From: Gymnorhina tibicen
Lineage: Eukaryota > Chordata > Aves > Passeriformes > Artamidae
Direction: 5' to 3'
Assembly: GCA_013399875.1 (NCBI GenBank)
Contig: VXAZ01001116.1
Coordinates: forward strand, 1,719,696-1,783,695
Length of the DNA: 64,000 bases
Shown: piece by piece, positions 53,430 through 63,399 of the stretch
Numbering within the stretch: the first letter of the stretch is position 1
Layout of the letters: each line of letters opens with the position of its first letter
Position numbers and translations under genes: made by a program
The notes under the pieces: generated by a model
The model's input: only the letters and a program-made list of their open reading frames with translations
Told to the model about the DNA's origin: nothing
Database searches by the model: none

Positions 53430-54489
53430 ACTTTGCCCTCCACAAAAAAAGAACTGATTTTTTTATTTTATGACCATTTGAAAAGTCATTAGCTTTATCT
53501 ACAAGAAGTAATTCGAGGAGGAGAAGATTTCTTATGTTGAAAAATAATTAATTGAAACTGCCATGTCATTTTTCCTGGATTCTACAAATAACTGCTAATG
53601 ACCAAATAAAATAAATCAACCATAAAGAGAAGTCCACTCTTTTCCTTTAAATCTAGACAATACTGTGAAAAAGGAAGAGTAAAGGTGATATAGAAAATAT
53701 ATATTAGAAAAACAAAAGGGATTTGACTATGTTATACAAGAAACTACATCTTAAACATAGTATTAACAAGTTAAACATTTACACTAGATGGAATTGAAAA
53801 TAAAACTTAATATTTGAAGTGATGAAACTAAATAAATTTTCAGTCTGTCATCTGTCATATTAGCTGTAGAGACACATAGACTTAAAATATAGATATAATT
53901 TCTTATGAAGATTTTAATCTAGTGTTGTTACAAGTAACAATTATGCATACTTATCAGATTATATAAACACCCTAGCCAAATTGGAAGTATTAGAAAGAAA
54001 AACATCTTGGCTAATTTTTAATTTTAGACTCTTGATATCTGCTCTGAACACTCTTCACATTGTTGCACTAATGCTAATCAAACTTTAGTACCCTGAAAAA
54101 TGTTAAAGATAACTCACTAAAGAAATACCACAGGAAAAGATTAATATAGAATTTTGATGATTGTTTTGTAAATAGGTGCCTTCACTTGCTGAGATGATGG
54201 CAGTGAGTTATGAGGAAGGGAGCGAGTAGAGCTGTGTTGCTGCCAAGATTCCCTGGGTGGCTCTGCATCCCTCCTCAAGGGTTTGTCGCATTTATACACA
54301 ACAGCTCATCAGGCAGTACCAAAGGCAACTGGTAGAAAATGCTCATCAGTTCCCCTGTTACTTCTAAAATACCTGAGGAAGAGTAGGACAGAGGGGAAAG
54401 TGCTTCTCTCTTGCCCTAAAAATTACAGTGGTTGTAGCAGAGACAAGCTGGACCTGAAAGACAAATCGATTCACTTGGGACAACAAGAC

Positions 54490-54843
54490 ACTTATGACTC
54501 CCTTGGGAAAGGGCGGTGGCTTCGGCAGCAGCCTGTATGGAAACACCAGGGGCAGAGGAAGGGCGGCAGCAACGAGAGCATCACCTCTTCCCCATCAGCT
54601 GCCTCCCTTGGCTTTCTGCATCCTTCCCCTTTGTCTGTCCCTGTACCACCCTTTCCCTCTCTGCCAGCCTGGGGGCATGGAGAGCAGCTGCCCTGGTGCT
54701 CCCAGGGAGGAGGTGGCCCCTCAGAAGGGCCCTGTGGCCCTGCTGGGAGGCTGCAAACCATCCCTGGGGTGGTCATTGCCTCCACCTACACCGCCAGCAG
54801 CGCACAGGGCAGCCCTCCCTCCCTGCCTCCTCAGCAGCAGAAA
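54490..54843 (+). promoter_or_regulatory. GC-rich 5' flank of REDIC1, probable promoter and 5' UTR
   Basis: GC-rich sequence immediately precedes the REDIC1 ATG, in contrast to the A/T-rich sequence before 54200. No TATA box is obvious. Transcription start is not visible. The frame of the protein is open upstream for 187 codons but has no ATG. Confidence 0.5.
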
Positions 54844-54866
54844 ATGAACTGGGTCGGTGGCAGTCG
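54844..54866 (+). CDS. REDIC1: REDIC1 coding exon 1 (23 nt)
   Basis: Encodes MNWVGGS plus two bases of Arg, followed by a strong gtgagt donor. The eight-residue start is the most recognisable part of the protein. The upstream 350 bases are GC-rich and presumably 5' UTR and promoter. Confidence 0.88.
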
Positions 54867-57800
54867 GTGAGTGAAACTCCTCAAAGCTGGCAGAAACAGC
54901 TGCATGCTGTGTCCGTGTCCCTCACAGACTGGGCACCGCCATGGTGTGTGTGACAGCCATGGTGTTCCCTCACAAACTGAGTACAGCCATGGTGTGTGTT
55001 TCAGGCCTCATTTCTCCTCACAGACTGGGCATAGCCATGGTGTTTGTGACCGAACGAGTGTCTCTCCACAGAACAGCAGTGCCACAGTGTGTGTGTTTCA
55101 GGCCTGATGTCCCCTCACAGACCATGGTGTGTGACAGCCCCGGAGCCCCCTCCTGAGCCAGACTTTGAGAAGGTGCAGGGGCCCTCCCACCCCAGGCAGA
55201 GGGACACGTCTGGGCTCGTCTCTCCACACACAGGAGCTGGATGAGGCCTTTCCTCACACCCTTGTGAACAGCAGTGGTCACCATTTGGGGAAAAAGATGT
55301 ACAGGTATTGAGATTCACTGAAATAGTAAAACATCACAAACTGAGTTGTAATGATAACAAAAAGAAAGGATAACGTTCCGTTTCTTTAGGTGCTGTGCCC
55401 TCTGCCAATCTACTAGAAATGTAAACCCCACAGATTTTGTCAGCCATTGGAAAGCAGCATTGCTGAACATAGCTTTGCAATCGTCCAGACTCTATGCAGA
55501 ATCAAATTAAAAGAACACCCTACCCATCCGGACGGCTTCCCAGCAAACTGGGTTTTTGAATGTTGCCTCTGTGAAGCAGGAGGAAGGGAGAGTTTCAGTT
55601 GGAAAAATCCCCAAAACACCAACCCCAACTTTGTCCTAAATGCCTTTCTGCCATACCCTCTGTAAGAAAACACAGTGTGTAGGAGTATTGTACACATTTA
55701 GCAAATGCAAATCAACCTGCTGAGTGCTGCTGCTGGTAGTATCTGTCAGGGTTCCTTGGGTGAATCTGGGATTTGAATTTTAGGTGTCAGAAAAACTACT
55801 CATCACTGGGGTTTCTCCCCACTGCAAGGGTGAATGTTATATGCATATGTTTGGAAAGTTTGCTCTAACTTTAAGCAAAAGGGAATTCCAAGGGAATACT
55901 CCATATTTCTAACCCTCACAAGAAGTTCTAATCTTACTGACCTAAGGACTGCAGCCATGCTCACTCTGCTCACGGAACAGTGACCCCGAGTTCCAGTTTC
56001 ACGCACCAAGTCCTGTAGGCATTTCACTTAAGATTACGTTTTAGAGGTGAGACAAGTAGTTGGAGGTATAACTGTCTCCTATATTGCACAAACAACAGCA
56101 ACTTGTAGTGTCAGTCTGTTTTTCTTTCCTGTTTTGCAAAAGGTCCCTAGTATTCTGTAAAGCCCCAAAAGATAAAAGCTCATATAGAGCTCCTTTGGTT
56201 TGCTTGCTAGTATAGTTTTGTAGCTATGTTGCAGCATGACAAAAAAAAAATTAGGAGAAAATAATGTATTGACAAAGATTTCTGAAGTTTTAGGAAATTA
56301 CAAATTGATGAAATGGTGCATTACAAGTCAAATGACTAAAAGCTTTTTCTGTTGGTTTTTTTTTCATGTTACATTTATTTGGTAGCCTAATATAGAATGT
56401 GGTCCTATCCTTACTGGAGTAAACTAGGATCAGTCAGTTACTTCAGCAGAGATATGTTGACTTTACTACCTGAAGGTTTGATCCATTAAAACATAACATA
56501 TAACATAACATAACATTAATGTATTTGTGTCCTAAAATCTCAGAACCATTGATGAGAAATTCAAGCCATGACTGAAGATTATACTTTTGCAATTAAAATA
56601 ATAATTATTTGCATTTTTCAGAAGCAGAATCATATTAAAGCAGGAAAGGAGAAAACAAAAGGTAAACAGTTTCAGCCATATTGGATTTTATATTATTATA
56701 TAAAAGCTTTAGCAGGTTCACCTGGATAAAACTTTCAAAGCATTTGGAGTGAGATTCAAAACAGTAGTTTAACAGTTACAATGTGTTTGCCTGACTTTTA
56801 GGGCAAAAGTCTTGTTCTAGATTTACTACACTGAATTCCAACAGGAAGAGGAGGGAGCCAGAGGAGGTGTGAACGAATGAATGCCTGTGCCCAGTTTTGG
56901 TTTTCCTGGATTACTTCTGTTACCATGTCGTGGTGGTACGTGCGGACACGTGGGATTGCTTGAAGCCTCAGAGTGATAACCCCGTGGTCAGCTGGCCTAA
57001 CACACACACACAGCCATTTTTCTGGGCCCCGTAAAACGATGTTAGGCTCGTTAAAGTCCTTTGTCTGGCATTAGCAAAAGGAGGATGGCTTATTTATATT
57101 TTGAATCTGAAAGTGAAATAAAAGAATCAAACTTATCCTTCTTAGCAGAAGACATTTCAAACAGGAAAGAGAAAGAAAACAGTTAGAGAAAATAGCTATA
57201 ACCGTAGTAAGTGGAGTCAGTTTCCTCCTCAGCAGCAGGAAATAAAGAGGCAGTATAGGAAATCTCCACCACTGAAGCTGATACTCCCAATGCCCAGAGC
57301 AGGTGCACAGCCATATAGAGGTAGAGGAAAAACAGGCTGACTGTATGGAGACAATTACTCAAATTAAAACATTTACATATGGGAATGTGGGACCAATCAG
57401 CAGCTTGTCCTCACTGCTTTCCCAGTTTCCTGGAGGCCTGTGAGTTCACAAAAGGTCTGTTTCCTCAGGGATTGCTGGTCTAAGACATAATTTATACTAC
57501 AGCTATGTAATTTGCTTCAGTGGAGAGGGAAAACAGAAAAAGATCCAAGACAGAATTTTTTTAGTAATGTAGTACTAAACTACTAAACACTGTGGTAATT
57601 TTATAATTGCTATTATATAATTATTTGTAATTTAATAATTTAGAGGTGATGGGAAAAAAATATCTGGGACACTAAAGGGAGGTGGATACATTTTGGGGGT
57701 GTAGACCCCAAAGTAACATGAATTTTGAAGAGTTGATTTATACACAGGCTGATTTTACCTGACTGAAGATACTCATCTTAACCGAAATTTTCCATAAAGA

Positions 57801-60800
57801 ATATCATCCTGGAAAGCTAAAGATAACAATAAATTATACTAAAAATTAGTTACCAACGAACCTGTTAGGTATAATAGTTACACGTAACCTGCAATCATGA
57901 GAGGAATTACATTTCAGAAGAAAAGCCAATGCTATTTTTTGCTTTGGCATAGCCTTTAGTTTTCAATATCCTTCTTTTGGTTAGAAAAAGTAAATCTTAC
58001 TGGGTTTATTTATTCATCTGTTGTACTTAATGTTGATGACTTTAGGATGGTTATTAATAGTCTCTGCAAAATGGAGAAGTTTGTTTCCTATATTATTGTC
58101 CTGATACATTCAAACTGTCAGTCATATCTCTTTCTATGCCTTGTAACAAAAATTCTTTTTGAATTCCCAGTATTAGAGACTCTTCTTTTTTACTTTTTTA
58201 CTTTCTTTTTTTTTTTCTTTTTGTCAGAAGACCATTTTCCTTGCCCAGAAAGACAAATTTGGGGAACAATAAACCCTTTGTGTCATTACAGATGGCACAT
58301 CTGGTGTATGTAATCTTGCTGATTTATTTACTTATCTTATATGCTCCCTAAAAAGCCCAAGTTTAAAATTTTTAAGACTTTGTCCTTGCCACATTTGGTA
58401 TCTTTTATTTTAAAGAAACATTTTTAGTGATTGTACACAAAATTTGAGAAATGAGCATTTAAGGACTAAATTTTTGGCATCAAGTTAACAATGATTTATT
58501 TTGAATATGACCAAATCATATTTGCATTCTTTTTCAAGGCAATAAAAATAAATTAACAGCAAACAGGGTGTGAGAATTCAGAGATGCTTAACCATGTGCT
58601 TTTATTAGGAATAGTTCACTAAGTCTTGCTTGTTAATTTCAAAAGGATTACCTATACTGGTAATGTGTTGTTGAAGCTTCTGTCAGAAACTTATTCTCTC
58701 CTTTAAAAAATTAAGGAATACTTTGAAAGAAAGAAACTTAAGTCAAAGATGAAGCTTCTGGAAATATCATCTCCTAAAAGTTCAGCAGTCAGTTTGGATC
58801 TTCTTAATCTATATGTGGTTAATCAGATATCAACCAAAAAAGAAAACACTGGTGAGTTTTGGGTATTCTGACTTCTCAGAATTAGTTATTCTTAACTATT
58901 ATTGCTGTTATTTTAGTTCTTGTTCTTCGATTTACAACTTAAGCCTCAAGTGTTGTTTTATTTTTAAAATAAAAAATTGTACATAAATACAAAAATTATG
59001 ACTGAATAAAAAGTCAGGGCATAAGAGGAATCAAATAACCTTGGCTCCTGCCTACTTCACCTTTAAAGCCTTGTGCAGTGTCCTGGTGCCAGGCCAGGAC
59101 TGGGTTAATGTTTGCAGTAGCCAGGAGAGGCATGCACAAGACCCTGAGGTTATTCTGCACCTCCTCACATCATGCACAGGGGGCAGCAGGGGAAGGAGTC
59201 CCATCCGGTGGGGTAGCGGGAAGCGAGTGGCTGGGGAAGATTGTGCTCCCTGTGGGGAGCACCTGCCTGTGAATCATCACTCTGTTATTAATATCATTTC
59301 TTATTTCATTGCTGTTTCCAGTAAATTGTGCTTATCTCAACCCACGATCTTTACCTTTTGTGCCTCCAGTTCTCCTCTCCATCCTGCTGCAGAGTGAGGG
59401 GGAGAAGGAAAGGGAGAGGGAGATGGGAAAAAGGGAGAGGGAGTGAGTGGCACATGGTTTGGAATGTTTTAGTGGGAACACTAAATTGGAGAATACAATT
59501 TCTAAACCACTACACACACTTATTACCTTCCCCATTCTATTCCTTAATTTTACCCTACATCCATTTCTTTTTCTCTTTGCTGTTGAATGGGTCCATTTGT
59601 CATCCACTTACTTTTTCATAACTTTGGGGTCATTTGGAATAGTCTTGTCAGTTCTACCCAGATTATCTTTCTTAAAATTGATTATTAAACTTCTTGAGAA
59701 ACATCACTAAAACTTGAGTCCTAGCTCTTTAAATGTATACGTGGTGATTAGGGATATGGTTTAGTGGTGGACTTGGCAGTACTGGGTTAATGGTTGGATT
59801 CAACGATCTAAAAGCTCTTCTTCAACCTAAACAATTCTATGATTCTATGACTGTTTTCATCTGTGATATGTTCATAAACCAGATTATGGAAAATTTTTTG
59901 TCCTATGCTCAGAAGAGTAGAAGGTGACTGAGGAAGGTAACAGAGCCTGTACACCCACAGTGACTGACTAAATGTTTTTATACTGCATGCCATTTAGAAT
60001 AGAGTTTTTGTATTGTTAGTAACAAAGAAAGCAGCAAATACGGCTTTAAATGGATTAAGAAATCTAAAACAACAGCTTTTGTACACTAATGAAAGTTCAG
60101 GAACCTCAAAACTTCCTCCAAGCCCAGCACTGACATACCAAATACTTTCATTGCAGAGAACATGAGGAAGCCAGTCCACGTTGATATCACTGAAGATGGA
60201 AAAATGCCTATGAGGAGACATAACTTGGAGCTTCCCACATCACCCCTACTTACACAACATAAATCAAACTTAGATGATCTCCAGAGCAGGTACTTGTATA
60301 AAATAGGCAATAGTTACACAACAGTGAGGTTCTGGAAGAGGTATTTCATTATAGTCTTAACATTTGGGGTATTAAGAAAACATAAACATACCATTGTAAA
60401 CAGGGATGCTTCACAACCACTCCTGTCATTCCAGTGATACTCTTACTGTGAAAGAGTACTTAATAAATTCTGAATAAAAAACTGCACATGAAGCTGAGAG
60501 ATTTTTAAAGGTAATGTGTCTGTACTCATGTCAGGTACATGCACTAAGTTTATCTCAAGAAGCAAGTTATTCAAACAGCATTACCCAGTTATTCTGTTTT
60601 TCCCTCCAGCTTCAGGCACCCTAAAGTGACCAGCTCACAGACAGGCTGCTCAAAACTGCTTAAGAATCAGGCTGCTTTAAGATGTGTGGAAAAATATTCC
60701 TAAATTATTTTGAAATTAATACTCAGAATATTTTAGTCTTTTGAATCTTGTATCTTGTATTTCATAGGCTGTTTTTATTCATTTTACAAGGTTACAAAAG

Positions 60801-63399
60801 CAAGTATTGGACAGCAGAAGACAGCATCTCTCAGAAAAAGTAAAATACCAGCATAATGTAAGTTTATTGTTCTTATGATATAGGACTAAAAATGTGAAGT
60901 AATTACTGTATTTTTAAGTGATTTTTCAAAGAATGACCAAATCTCATGAATACTGAAACACACGAAATCTTCTTCTTCTTTAAGACTATATTGTTATATT
61001 ATTTTCCTTATTGCCTTAAGTTTTTCATTAAAAAGTCGCATCAGAATACATGAAAACTTTCTCTTCTTTGTGTTTTATGTGCAGAGATGTAAAATATATA
61101 GAAAGGCTTGATTATTTTGAACATTATACTTAAATCAAAACAGTTTTAGATAAATAAAATATCTCTTTGTTATGTTTTGTCTAGCTGTCACAAGTAACAG
61201 AATTAGGCTATGTTGATTCTAGTATGGAAAATGAAGACAGCATGGCAAGAGTTTTTAGTGCTTGTCTGTTGTCCTCCTCTGGTTTTCAGTTCTCTAACCA
61301 TACACAGCTTTCAGAAGAAAATTTCAACACAAAACTAATGGGCAACGTTTGGGAACAGAGCTATGAAAAGAAGCTGCAAAATCAGGTTTGGTTAATATTT
61401 TACTTCCATAGAATTATTTTAAACTAACTTGCATTTATTTGGTGTGTAAAATTCGTGTAATGGTGAAGAGAATTATCAACATTTCTTGTAGGTTGGTGGC
61501 AATGCATATTCTGTATATACAAATATATTTCTTTTATTGTTCTGAAATAAGCTCAACTTGAGCTTTTGTTCACTGAGCTCTCAGTATTGCTGATATCTGC
61601 AGAAAGAGAATTAGTCACATACTACTGGCTTTCTTTTGTTTCTGGCTTTTAAAATTGGTTAAAGAGAGTGGAAATATATTAGTTATAAATACAGCTTTCT
61701 TAAACATACAGTTAGTGTAACTGGGTGTTGCATGATCCCAGGTGATCCCGTGACCTGATTTTTTATCTTTTAACATCTCAGTGAGTAACATAGTTCTTAC
61801 AGTATTCTCAGTGCTCTGCTGTTTAACTCTTTACATTTAAGAAACAACTGGAAGTTACTTGTTCTGATACGTTACTATTTTTTCTTTTTGTTAACTTCAT
61901 GATTCTTAAAAGAATAGTCCTTAGAAAAGTGGTAGCAAATATAATAGGCTTTATTTTTAGCAAATATACTATGCATTGGAAGTAATAAAACAAATTTTAT
62001 GTGTTTCACTTGAGGTAAGTGAGCAAGAAATGCTCCAGGAGTTCCAGAAGGGGAGATGTTGGGTTGTTCAGGGAATGAGTAGGCCAGAACCCCACAGGAA
62101 GCTGCCCTGAAGAAAAAAGAAGCCAAGAAAGATGTTTTTTAAACACAAGGACAGTCCACCTCTATGTGCAAGAGAATGATTAGATGCTGGAGGCCAGTTT
62201 GGATGAATCAAAGAACTCCTGACTGAGTTCAAATTCAAAGAGGAAGTGTGGAAGGAGGGATGGGCAGCCCAGGAAGAAGACAGGACCTTCCCCCTAGCTT
62301 TGAGGGCTGGCATTAGGGTGCTCAGAGCTGAAAGTCACAATGGGTGAGAAGAACAGCAAGGAGGACTTCTGTAGGTGTGTCATCAAAGAAAGGAAACCAA
62401 GGAAAATGCTGTCCAGTACTTAATAGAGTTGAGACCTAGTGACAAAGGACGTGGAAAAGCCTGAGGTACTCAAAAACTACTTTGCTTCAAGTTTTTCAGA
62501 CAAGTTCTGCTCTCTGGCTCATCTTAAAATGCAGTCACGAGTTTGGGGAGAGTTGTACAAAACAGTAGGGAAGGAACAAGCTAGAGGATCCACTGTAAGC
62601 TGGACATACAGAAATATATGAGACTGGACAGAGTCCATCCAAGTATATTCAGGATGTTGGATGACATCACTGCAAGGCAGATATTTATCATCTTTGTAAG
62701 GCTGTGGTGATCAGAAAAGCCTCCCAGCGAGAAGAAATATGCAAATGTTATGTCCATCTGCAAAAATGATCTGGGGAAGCATCATCTCACCTCTGTCCCT
62801 GGAAGGATTAATGAGCTAAACTCCCAGTGGCAATTCCAAGGTACATGAGGAACAAGAAAGTGTCTGCAAACAGCCATCAGATTTTCCAATGTCCTGCTCT
62901 GCCTGTTGGACCCAATTGCTTTCTGTGATGAAATTAGTAGCTCTGGGAATTAGAGAGAAGAGCAGGCATTATTTACCTTGACTTTAGGAAGACTTTTGTC
63001 AAGATTTCCCACAGGATCCTAGTAGCCAAAATGGGCAACTGTGAACCAGATGAATGGACAATAGGATGAGAAAAAACTGTCTGTCACTGTCATGCTCAGA
63101 GTAGTTGTCTGTTGGCTAAAGTTTGCTTGGCAACAGTTGGGCTGTAAGGAGGTTTGGGCTTCTACTGTAAAGATAAAAATAAATAAAAATAGTGGGAAAG
63201 TATGTATATTGTTTGCAAGCCCAAGTTGAAAGTTTTAAAGACTACAACAATTATGTATATTCACAGTTTGACAGCTTTTACTGTTTTCTCAGCCAGGAAA
63301 CAGCTTTGATCAAGACCCTTGGAATACAAAACCTCCAAGCCAGTGTATTTTCAGGAAGTCTGATACAGTGCCTCAGGAACTGTTTGAGCCATTTCATAG
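54844..63399 (+). CDS. REDIC1: REDIC1 (C12orf40), meiotic crossover regulator, 5' part; continues past the window
   Basis: Seven exons join in frame to give 235 codons plus 2 bases. The N-terminus MNWVGGSRSR, then ILKQERRKQKEYFE, KLKSKMKLL, VSLDLLNLYVVNQIS and RKPVHVD, then MP and HNLELP, matches the start of human C12orf40/REDIC1 as I recall it; the rest diverges quickly. Human protein is about 650 residues, so roughly the last two thirds are outside. Published family role: meiotic nuclear protein that binds branched recombination intermediates, works with MSH5 and TEX11 and promotes class I crossovers; loss causes male infertility. No catalytic domain is visible; residues about 8-32 are strongly basic and predicted helical. 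Head to head with ABCD2, as in human. ATG has A at -3; no in-frame ATG lies in the open 187 codons upstream. Confidence 0.88.
54918..55145 (+). repeat. 48-bp minisatellite, about 4.7 units
   Basis: Units start at 54918, 54966, 55014, 55062 and 55111, with lengths 48, 48, 48, 49 and a partial one. Each opens with a CYCTCACAGACTGGGCA-like stretch followed by GCCATGGTGTGTGTG. Units differ by several substitutions, so the array is not very recent. It begins 51 bases after the exon 1 donor of REDIC1. Confidence 0.9.
56491..56516. repeat. (ATAAC)n microsatellite
   Basis: About five ACATA/ATAAC units with one interruption. Confidence 0.8.
56622..56661 (+). CDS. REDIC1: REDIC1 coding exon 2 (40 nt)
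   Basis: The acceptor catttttcag is followed by AAGCAGAATC, completing Arg-Ser-Arg, then IILKQERRKQK and a gtaaac donor in phase 0. An alternative acceptor three bases downstream (ttcagaag) would also keep frame and drop one Ser; the upstream one is chosen because it preserves the SRSR seen in the human protein. Confidence 0.85.
56662..58715 (+). other. REDIC1 intron 2
   Basis: GT-AG intron of 2.05 kb; (CA)n near 57000 and a long T/C-rich tract at about 58187-58223. No transposon is recognised. Confidence 0.8.
58716..58851 (+). CDS. REDIC1: REDIC1 coding exon 3 (136 nt)
   Basis: After ...aaaattaag the exon reads EYFERKKLKSKMKLLEISSP and then VSLDLLNLYVVNQISTKKEN, ending one base into a codon at gtgagt. 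The acceptor lacks a strong polypyrimidine tract next to the AG, but a CT-rich stretch lies 12-20 bases upstream. Confidence 0.88.
59079..59485 (+). mobile_element. Degenerate avian ERVL-type LTR
   Basis: Starts TGTCCTGGTGCCAGGCCAGG with GGGTTAAT shortly after, and later has AGTAAATTGTGCTTATCTCA, then ACCCACGATCTTTACC and a CTCCTCTCCATCCTGCTGC block, then GAGTGAGTGGC. This order corresponds to a common bird LTR beginning TGTCCTGG. The right end is decayed and its coordinate is approximate; no target duplication was found. The purine-rich stretch at 59393-59450 (GGGAGAGGGAG units) is an expansion inside it. Confidence 0.7.
59735..59850 (+). mobile_element. CR1 LINE 3' end
   Basis: Short tail reading ACTTGGCAGTACTGGGTTAA, GGTTGGATTCAACGATC, then CTTCTTCAACCTAAACAATT and the terminal CTATGATTCTATGA. 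Plus orientation. Confidence 0.93.
60157..60289 (+). CDS. REDIC1: REDIC1 coding exon 4 (133 nt)
   Basis: The acceptor tttcattgcag precedes AG completing Glu, then NMRKPVHVDITEDGKMP, then RRHNLELPTSP and NLDDLQS, ending two bases into Arg at gtactt. RKPVHVD and HNLELP anchor the match to the human protein. Confidence 0.87.
60290..60790 (+). other. REDIC1 intron 4
   Basis: GT-AG intron of 501 bp; nothing recognised. Confidence 0.75.
60791..60857 (+). CDS. REDIC1: REDIC1 coding exon 5 (67 nt)
   Basis: The acceptor attttacaag is followed by LQKQVLDSRRQHLSEKVKY and QHN, then gtaagt in phase 0. The phase fits exons 4 and 6 exactly; I have no remembered human sequence to confirm this exon, so support is splice sites, phase and open frame. 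Confidence 0.75.
60858..61184 (+). other. REDIC1 intron 5
   Basis: GT-AG intron of 327 bp, A/T-rich; nothing recognised. Confidence 0.75.
61185..61385 (+). CDS. REDIC1: REDIC1 coding exon 6 (201 nt)
   Basis: The acceptor tgttttgtctag is strong. The exon is open throughout, reading LSQVTELGYVDSSMENED to NVWEQSYEKKLQNQ, and ends at gtttgg, a weaker donor, in phase 0. It is Ser/Asn/Glu-rich with no known domain. Confidence 0.78.
61386..63292 (+). other. REDIC1 intron 6
   Basis: GT-AG intron of 1.9 kb, more than half occupied by a CR1 coding-region remnant. Confidence 0.75.
62020..63070 (+). mobile_element. CR1 LINE coding-region remnant (reverse transcriptase)
   Basis: Plus-strand translation in shifting frames follows CR1: TKDVEKPEVLKNYFASSFSD (from 62439), RLDRVHPSIFRMLDDI (about 62620-62668), then the motif A equivalent IYLDFRKTFVKISHRIL (62971-63021). 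The Asp expected after ...KTF is Val (GTC at 62998-63000), and stops and frameshifts break the frame, so it is dead. The left edge is approximate. Confidence 0.8.
63293..63399 (+). CDS. REDIC1: REDIC1 coding exon 7 (107 nt)
   Basis: The acceptor ctgttttctcag precedes PGNSFDQDPWNTKPPSQCIF, then RKSDTVPQELFEPFH and two bases before gtaggc. Frame and phase follow from exon 6. The chance ORF covering this stretch reads another frame. Later exons are outside the window. Confidence 0.8.

Larger units (their letters stand above)
45351..54843. other. Intergenic region between divergent ABCD2 and REDIC1
   Basis: No exon of either gene is recognised here, apart from 5' UTR that must lie close to each start codon. 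It contains a decayed LINE (49980-50950), a solo LTR (51441-51962), a 14-bp duplication near 47545 and a poly(T) run at 53415-53429. The last 350 bases before REDIC1 are GC-rich and likely its promoter or 5' UTR. The 128-codon minus-strand frame at 46541-46927 resembles nothing I know. Confidence 0.7.
54867..56621 (+). other. REDIC1 intron 1
   Basis: GT-AG intron of 1.75 kb with a 48-bp minisatellite at its start and an ATAAC-type pentanucleotide repeat at 56491-56516. Confidence 0.8.
58852..60156 (+). other. REDIC1 intron 3
   Basis: GT-AG intron of 1.3 kb, about 40% of which is an ERVL-like LTR (59079-59485) and a CR1 tail (59735-59850). Confidence 0.8.

Noticed and set aside
54494..54953. 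Three overlapping plus-strand open frames of 117-195 codons near REDIC1 exon 1
   Set aside because: GC-rich 5' flank is open in all frames; only the final MNWVGGSR of one frame is supported as coding.
54871..55156. Frames with repeated HGVC-like peptide
   Set aside because: These are translations of the intronic 48-bp minisatellite, whose unit length is a multiple of three, so repeats look protein-like.
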